This document shows, one piece after another, positions 57,401 to 64,000 of a stretch of DNA of 64,000 nucleotides. The position numbers and the translations under genes are program-made. Below the pieces are notes generated by a model that ran no database searches, was not told the origin of the DNA, and saw only the letters and a list, made by a program, of their open reading frames with translations. Source of the stretch: Siphlonurus alternatus (lineage: Eukaryota > Arthropoda > Insecta > Ephemeroptera > Siphlonuridae); assembly GCA_949825025.1 (NCBI GenBank), contig OX463782.1:38403951-38467950 (forward strand), read 5' to 3'. Each line of letters opens with the position of its first letter. Positions within the stretch are counted from its first letter, which is position 1.

Positions 57401-59563
57401 CGTCAAATTATTTCACACCACAAGGTTTCTCTGCATGCATTTTTGAACTTCACTATACTATTTTACAAATATCATTTTCGTTTTTTTTTTTTTTTTTTAA
57501 ATTTGAAACTAAAAAGTGTGCACAAATTCAGAGCGAGGAACTAACTCGCAATCAATCTGAATGGAATTCGGGGTTGTCGTAAAAATAAATCCAAATAATA
57601 TCACCTAGCTCCGTTGATGCTGGAAGTCTCAAAACGTGAATAAAGAAGTGCCGGAGCGTGCCGACTCATTCTCCGTGCACCAAAACACTGTATAATTACA
57701 AACCTGATTAAAAACTACCAAAATAACAAGAAAGGAATAACGGAAGTTAAAATTCATTAACTTTTGTAATGAAAAAGTGAAGCGAAGGTTGTTAACTTAT
57801 TCTTGAGTCGCCGCATACTGTCCAATATATAATGCTTGACTTCAAGTCTGCAATAAAATGTTAATCAAGTCTGTAACTTCGGGTGTAAAAAGGGATTGAT
57901 TGAGCTTTGTAACTTTCTCAAGTCACTTATTGGATCAGCTGACCCAATGCTAAAAAAATCTCATTCATGAAAATTATGATAAAAATTTAAACTGTTCTCC
58001 TCTACATCCCCTATCAGTATATTATAGGTAAAATATTTATTTATTATATTTATTCAGAAAACAGACTACAGGTTAGGTAATCCGATTATAAAGAATACAA
58101 TAGTTCAATATACAATATTAGGTATACAAAAACGAGCTAGTGTTCGAGTTATTAATTTTTAAAGTTGACTAATTTAACATGGAGAAATGGAACTTCCATG
58201 TTAAATTAGTCAACTTCAAAAATTCATAACTAAAAAACTAGCTCGTTTTTGTATACCTGATATTTTAGCTACTGATAGGGGATGTAAAGGAGAACATTTT
58301 AAATTTTTTTCATAATTTTCATGAATTTTTTTTTTTTTAGCATAGGGTCAACTGATCCGCGCGTGTTATCTTTATATACCTTATAAACTGCATGTCAAAT
58401 TGGAGGCACATGTTAGTACATTTCGCTGCTAAAGCTGCCGTGGCCTGCTTCAACAGCTTGTGCTGCGATGTTATAACGATGCGTCCTGGCTTGGGACGCA
58501 CAAAAAGTGGCTCACTGACCGAGTCATCTTGTGATCTTCAGGCTGAGATGTGACTTGCAACATGAAGTGCACTCTCATCCTCCCTGAGGTCGTTTTTCAC
58601 GTTCCAACATGTTCTATGTCACGTTCCAACATGTTCTAGTCATATGTCACGTTCCAATATGTTCTATTAGTCATATTAGTCACGTTCCAATGATATGTTC
58701 TAGTCATGTTTATCATGTTCCAACATGTTCTATGTCACGTTCCGATATGTTCTGATGTCATGTTCGAACATGTTCTATGTCATGTTCCAATATGCTCTCT
58801 ATGTCACGTTCCTATATGTTCTATATGTCACGTTCCAACATGTTCTATGTCACGTTCCTATTGACGTCATAAAGACAGGTATGGACATCTGCATGGTGGA
58901 TTTTACCTGAGTGATTCTAAAAGTGTCATTGTTTTGATATCTGAGCTTTGCTACTGGCTAAAGTACACATGTAGTTGAGTCATACTGATTCTATAGAGGC
59001 TGTTTTCAATGCCATCTCTTGGTACTTTATGAGGTCAATATGTCTCGACATGTGCAGGTGGTGATCGTGGGTAATGGCGCGGTGGGCAAGTCCAGCATGA
59101 TCCAGCGCTACTGCAAGGGGATCTTCACGCGAGACTACAAGAAGACAATCGGCGTGGACTTCCTCGAGCGACAGATCTCGTGAGTGTTGTCCTGGTGACC
59201 CCTGTCAAGGTCACTGTCCCTCCTGGTGACCCTTCTTATAGTGTCCAGGGTCGTCCCTCCTGGTGACCCCTCTAGTGTCCAAGGTCGTCCCTCCTGGTGA
59301 CCCCTCTAGTGTCCAGAGTCGTCCCTCCTTGTGACCCCTCTATAGTGTCCAGGGTCGTCCCTCCCTCCTTCCCCTGGTGACCCCTAGTTTGTTTCTGCAG
59401 GCTGGGCGGCGAGGAGGTTCGACTGATGGTGTGGGACACTGCGGGCCAGGAAGAGTTCGACGCGATCACGCGGGCTTACTACCGCGGTGCGCAGGCGTGC
59501 ATCCTCGCCTTCTCCACCACCGACCGAGACTCCTTCGAGGCAGTGCGCGCTTGGAAGAAGAAG
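54374..59563 (+). CDS. Rab23: Rab23 small GTPase (5' three coding exons)
   Basis: Exons 54374-54406 (MFEEELEVAIK), 59058-59179 and 59401-59563 join in frame, 106 codons in all. Exon 2 reads VVIVGNGAVGKSSMIQRYCK, with the P-loop GNGAVGKS, then YKKTIGVDFLERQI (switch I). Exon 3 has MVWDTAGQEEFDAI (switch II, WDTAGQE) and YYRGAQACILAFSTTDRDSF. The N-terminal EVAIK, KKTIGVDFLERQI and EEFDAITRAYYRGAQ identify Rab23 rather than other Rabs. Rab23 is a vesicle/ciliary GTPase; in vertebrates it restrains Hedgehog signalling and in flies it acts in planar polarity. The guanine-specificity NKID block and C-terminal prenylation site lie past the right edge. The exons are GC-rich; the introns hold minisatellites and foldbacks. 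Confidence 0.93.
54407..56876. other. Rab23 intron 1, left part
   Basis: No coding or clear repeat boundaries. GAGGGAACCGCGGAAAC at about 56033 weakly recalls the SINE hairpin, too little to call. Confidence 0.35.
56877..57182. mobile_element. MITE with CAATAGAGGCTT ends, copy 2 (inverse)
   Basis: AATAGAGGCTTCAAGTCAGC, TGATTTTTCGGTGATC at the left and CACTTGAAGCCTCTATTG at the right. It shares AATCAGCTGACTTGAAGCC with the 50.6 kb copy in reverse. Confidence 0.6.
57942..58358. mobile_element. Foldback, GATCAGCTGACCCAATGC ends, in Rab23 intron 1
   Basis: Arms pair from TGACCCAATGCTAAAAAAAT through CATCCCCTATCAGTA to a central hairpin AACATGGAGAAATGGAACTT / mirror near 58190. 417 bp, the larger relative of the element at 52010. 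Confidence 0.8.
58598..58862. repeat. About 22-bp minisatellite, GTTCCAACATGTTCTATGTCAC
   Basis: About 12 imperfect units of TTCCAACATGTTCTATGTCA type in Rab23 intron 1, 200-460 bp before exon 2. The 61-residue ORF is a repeat artefact. Confidence 0.85.
59058..59179 (+). CDS. Rab23: Rab23 coding exon 2
   Basis: Acceptor TGTGCAG, donor GTGAGT at 59180, phase 0 in and 2 out. It contains the nucleotide-binding P-loop and switch I. Confidence 0.92.
59190..59390. repeat. 34-bp minisatellite filling Rab23 intron 2
   Basis: About six units of CCTCCTGGTGACCCCTCTAG + TGTCCAGGGTCGTC. It occupies nearly all of the 221-bp intron, leaving only the splice sites. Length variation here would change intron size directly. 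Confidence 0.85.
59401..59563 (+). CDS. Rab23: Rab23 coding exon 3
   Basis: Acceptor TTTCTGCAG, donor AAG|GTGGGT. It starts LGGEEVRLMVWDTAGQE and ends RAWKKK in phase 0. The next exon is not in the window, so intron 3 is longer than 4.4 kb. Confidence 0.92.
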
Positions 59564-59623
59564 GTGGGTCAACAATTATTAATCAACAACATGGGATTCT
59601 GTGTTGCAGAGTTGAGGTCATCA

Positions 59624-60014
59624 AATGGGCTTACGGGGTGTATTTTTTTTTACCATGGCTCAATCGAGAGAGGAGGTCGAAAAATATCCCTTAGATTTTT
59701 TTTGCCTTTTTTTTTTTTTAGCACATCTCCTAAAATGGAGATTAAAAATGTCTCGTGACCTCCCTCTGCTCCATCCGACACGCCTATATGACGTCATTAC
59801 ATTCTTTGGGTCAACTATACAATGCTTCTAAACAATCACGTTGCTATAAAAACAAATGACAATTTTTAATAAACAAGCAACAATGCAATAATTTTTTACA
59901 AGTGTTATATAGTTGAACTTGAACTAAAGAATGTAAAGCCCGAATGTAAAGGGATATTTTTTAACCTCCTTTTTCGATTGAGCCAGTAAAAAAATGACAC
60001 CCCCTAATCCCAAT
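59624..60014. mobile_element. Foldback in Rab23 intron 3, ATGGGCTTACGGGGTG arm
   Basis: The left arm, with GGCTCAATCGAGAGAGGAGG and AAAAATATCCCTT, mirrors the right arm AAGGGATATTTTTTAACCTCC and TCGATTGAGCC. Arms about 70 bp, total about 390 bp. Confidence 0.8.
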
Positions 60015-60196
60015 GCGTTACCCTGAACTTTTGCACAGAATATTCAAATTATTATTAAAATTAAAATTATTATGTCGAATCAGCGCCGGTTTGAAGAATA
60101 AAAAATATAGAGCCGGATGGAAAAGAAAGCTCCGATATAATAAAGTTGTGCACTTTTGTGACATATTCATTCCCTGGTATGGACAACCTACATTTT

Positions 60197-60667
<471 letters not shown>

Positions 60668-60679
60668 ATCAAAATGTTG

Positions 60680-62233
60680 ACTATTAATTGTCAGGGAACG
60701 AAAGTGCTTTGTTATTTCATAACTTTCATAAGACTCGATATTTATTATTTAGGAATTTGATGACTCGCATTGCGCTTGAAACCCGGCGCTAATTTATCAT
60801 AATAATTAAGAAAAAAGCATATTATTGTAGAGCATGTGAATGTACTACAAATCTTTGATTGTTATTTCCGTAGCTGGACGTGCTTCAGTGATTCAATTCA
60901 TCCCGACCCCCAGAATGTTATCAGTATGAGAATATTCGTTTTTACGATGTTGTCCTAGGGCGGCCATGACAGATAAAACTGAGTCACTCGTAACATGACA
61001 CTAAGTCTGGGGGATCTATCCACACTTACTGTGGTCACGTGTCACCCTCGGAAAACATCGTAAAAACGTACTGTCACTGGCAACAGTACTGCAATTATAA
61101 CTGCCTGTTTCGTTCCCCTCCCTATCTTAAGCTCTCCCGAGCAGCCGGTCCGAGGGGATATAAGCCACCTTTTCATAAATAAGAAATAAGTTGAAAACCG
61201 AACTCTCTCATGTTATCGCAGATTTCTTACCATGTTTGAAGTCAGGGGGGCCATATTTTATAATTCTTTACCTTTACTGAAAAGTTATTTAAAATTTATA
61301 GTGTGAGCTTACTGCTTACAATTTTTGTACATATTATGATTTAAAATATATTTTTTATTATATAGCTATTATATAGTAATTTGTCGTTTTAATGATTAAT
61401 AAAGTACAATGTAATGATATTGAATATGTGCTAGCTATTTTTTTTATAATTTAATTATGATAATTGTGTATTCTGTTTTACTGTATGTAATTATATTTAA
61501 TTTAAAGCGTTTATTGCCATGTTGCTGCACAATGACGTTCCCCGACAACGAGTTTTCTGAACTATTTGCATGGCGGGGGGGTACATTACAATTATTTTGA
61601 ATTTTGTAGGAAAAAATATAAATAAATGAAACGTACTTAACGAACGGTTCACGTCAAAGTATAAAAAAAAATACGCCAAGCTTTAAATACTTGTCACAGG
61701 TTTGTTTGCAACGACGCGGAGCCAGGGGTGTCATAAAAAGTGGGTGGAGGAATGTCCACATTAACAGAAATAAGCGGATATAGTTCTTATCTTCCCCATG
61801 TAACCATCATGTACATACATTTATTATATAAATATAACGTTCGCACTTTCATAAAATTAATAAAAAAAAAATGAAAAATCAACGCGAGCAATGCTCTTTT
61901 AAATCGTCGTCATTTAAGGGTAAGATAACACGGATCAGCTGATCGCCGTAGTCCCATTTGTTTAACATGCAAACTTAAGTAACCTCATAAAAATTCTGAT
62001 TTTTCTGACTAGTCTTTAGTTCCACGAATCTGCATCAGAAAAAATTTCAAAACAATTGTACGAGCCGATTTTTTTTAATTGCTTTTTTTTTTATTTTAGC
62101 TCTCCATGGAAAAGCCCTATACCAAGAACTTAAAAACTTACTAATTGAAAAAAAAAAAAATCATTTCTTACACTTGTTTTGAATTTTTTTTTCTTGGTGC
62201 TATAAATACTGCCTCCAAACAAAACAAAAACAA

Positions 62234-62305
<72 letters not shown>

Positions 62306-62690
62306 TTCTCCCTGCTTTTTTACCGATCTGCATTTGTTTTATTTTACTTTTTTACCTATCTGTTTTTTATTTATCAAACTTTTTTACCTATCTGTTTTTA
62401 TTTTGTCACACTTTTTTACCTATCTGTTTTTATTTTGTCACACTTTTTTACCTATCTGTTTTTGTTTCTTCAAACTTTTTTACCTATCTGTCAATTTGAA
62501 AAAAAAAATTTTATCGCGGAAAAATATAGAGTGCACCACCGTACGTAAGCTGTTAAAATTTCAGAGTGTTTCGCGGCTTTTTTATAATTTAAATTAAATA
62601 AGAACAATCCGGAACAATCAGCTGACAGACCAAAACAAACCTCGTGCGACGTTTATTTCTGCTTTTCTTCTGAGTCTACATGCAAATAAG
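60680..62690. other. Rab23 intron 3, mixed repeats
   Basis: A TTTTACGATGTTGTCC / GGAAAACATCGTAAAA pair (60940-61070) suggests a hairpin. A second copy of the TTAAGGGTAAGATAACACG foldback is at about 61914-62215, followed by (AT)n at 62237-62300. A 32-bp unit with TTTTTTACCTATCTGTTTTT is repeated five times at 62330-62495. Confidence 0.6.
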
Positions 62691-62814
62691 GATTGAAATA
62701 GGTAAGAATTTTATATTCTATTATTATCTAAGTAATATTTACATTCATTAGAGTGAATTACGTAATAATAATGATCGCAATAGTAACAATTTGTTGTTTT
62801 TACAGCTTCTCAGT

Positions 62815-63550
62815 ATGGAGATTGGACCAAGCACTAGTGGTCGGAGCTCTGAACAAGCCGAGTCAGTTTTGACGATTGAAGAACAATGTACTGATACTTG
62901 AAATTCCTTTGTTACCTTATTAGACTTGGCAGATGCAGAGCAAAATATTAATCGTAAAGTAAACAATTCTAAAACGTTAACAGAGAATGAAAAAGAAATT
63001 AACAAAAATTAAAAGTAATATTATATAGACGTCTTTCATTTGAATAATTCACAAACCAAAATCTTCGCCAGCAGGGGAAATCATATGTTGGAACGAAGAC
63101 ACAACTTGGTATTGTTTCACTTGACAACAAGCCTGCAGTGGTGATGAAAGCTAGGTGTAAAAACAGTGAAAAGAAGGACACCCAAAAGTTATTAAAATTC
63201 TGTGCTAATGTGAGTGAAAAGGATAGAGAAAAAATTCATAATTATTTTTATTCACTTGACAAATATGCAAAAAAAGTATTTGTTCGAGACTCTGTCGTTA
63301 CAGCTGCACCAAAACGTAGAACATTGAGTAGCCCTGTAAAGCTACGTAAACAAGTACAACGGCAGTATTTCCTTAGGACTGAGAGTGGTAATTTAAAGTT
63401 TGTGAAATGATGTATACTAATACACTCTGCCTGTCTGCTAAAACAATTAGAAACTGGACATCAGAAGATTTTATGGCCCCACAGAATATATATAAATTAA
63501 GCATATTTTGTACTGAACAGCGAAAGCTACATGAAGAATATTTCATTTAA
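62815..63550 (+). pseudogene. Decayed member of a multicopy uncharacterised (transposon-linked?) family
   Basis: After a possible 5'UTR intron (GTAAGAAT at 62702, TTTTTACAG to 62805), ATG 62815 gives MEIGPSTSGRSSEQAESVLT, then an in-frame TGA at 62899 and a stop at 63010. A later frame (about 63075-63410) reads GKSYVGTKTQ, ARCKNSEKK, EKDREKIHNYFYSLDKYAKK, then RKQVQRQYFLRTESGN. There the frame shifts by one base and VCEMMYTNTLCLSAKTIRNW follows. The layout (C..C, R..I...Y.L..Y, R...R.YFL, VC..M..NTL.....TIR) matches a protein family seen in many copies in insect and cnidarian genomes, recalled rather than checked. Function unknown; this copy is dead. Confidence 0.5.
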
Positions 63551-64000
63551 TTTTCGTTTCATTTATATTATATTACTGTATATATTATACAAAAATTGTT
63601 ACAAAACATATAATAATATTTATACTTATTATTAATTTGATATATTATTATGTTTGATATTAATATAAATTAATAATTATTAATTTGATGAGTTTTATTT
63701 ATCTGTAGGCTATAAAATATGCAAAAAAAAAAAAAAAAACAAATTTCAATTATGTTAAACTTTAAAATACTGTAGTGACTTTGAAATTAAAGGTTTGCAT
63801 AGTATCTTAATTACAATCGATACATACATTTTTAATCCTAAATGATTGCTTAGAATGTAAAAAGTATAATTATATTTTTTATTTAGTCAAATTCCCTATT
63901 CCCATGGCCTTTTATAAATATTACAAAAATAAATTTAATTCTTTTATGTTACAATTTTATTCTTTACCAAAAATGCCGAGGATAATAATTAATTAGCATT
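63551..64000. other. AT-rich right edge
   Basis: No gene recognised. Rab23 exon 4 must lie beyond 64000. Confidence 0.4.

Overview
This is eukaryotic genomic DNA, most likely from an arthropod. It is AT-rich, has split genes with GT-AG introns, and is crowded with transposable elements. The arthropod call rests on a tandem family of GNAT acetyltransferase genes of the insect/crustacean type and on the retroelement mix. It is an inference, and no species is named. Most of the 64 kb is repeats; real gene sequence is limited to short GC-rich exons.

Genes. (1) Three paralogous GNAT N-acetyltransferase genes lie head-to-tail on the minus strand: copy C (about 44.4 to 42.1 kb, a pseudogene), copy B (six exons spread from 40.45 to 16.64 kb, apparently complete, with an intron of about 14 kb and one GC donor) and copy A (first three exons at 4.19 to 2.29 kb, the rest beyond the left edge). 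Exon phases match between copies. (2) A Rab23 orthologue is on the plus strand: a 5'UTR/ATG exon at 54.34-54.41 kb, then exons at 59.06 and 59.40 kb. It runs off the right edge. (3) A frameshifted member of a multicopy, probably transposon-linked family lies at 62.8-63.5 kb inside the Rab23 gene.

Mobile DNA. An almost pristine 4.77 kb CR1-group retrotransposon (18478-23244, minus) has perfect 6-bp target duplications, an intact ORF1 with a 2A-like motif and an intact endonuclease/reverse-transcriptase ORF2. A four-level nest lies at 5.24-8.85 kb: a hAT-type MITE split by a mariner-like element, split by a CR1 3' fragment, split by a second retrotransposon. At least nine copies of a SINE with a 5S-rRNA-like head are scattered through the window. 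Many foldback MITEs are present, including two 3.1 kb giants (9649-12762 and 30446-33602) that share AGTCC termini.

Layout: 0-5 kb, GNAT copy A with MITEs in its introns; 5.2-8.9 kb, nested insertions; 9.6-12.8 kb, giant foldback 1; 13.4-15.4 kb, TIR element with Cys/His-rich exon-like pieces; 16.6-26.3 kb, exons 6 to 2 of GNAT B, interrupted by the full CR1-group element; 27.0-40.1 kb, a very AT-rich gene-free block bounded by matched repeats and holding giant foldback 2 and a perfect 306-bp palindrome; 40.3-44.5 kb, GNAT B exon 1 and pseudogene C; 47.2-49.0 kb, a 36-bp minisatellite; 49.5-54.3 kb, a cluster of foldbacks leading straight up to the Rab23 5' exon; 54.4-64 kb, Rab23 and its repeat-rich introns.

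Two leads stand out for novelty: the SINE head, which joins an initiator-tRNA-like A box to a 5S internal promoter, and the giant foldback family. No new multi-gene system is evident.
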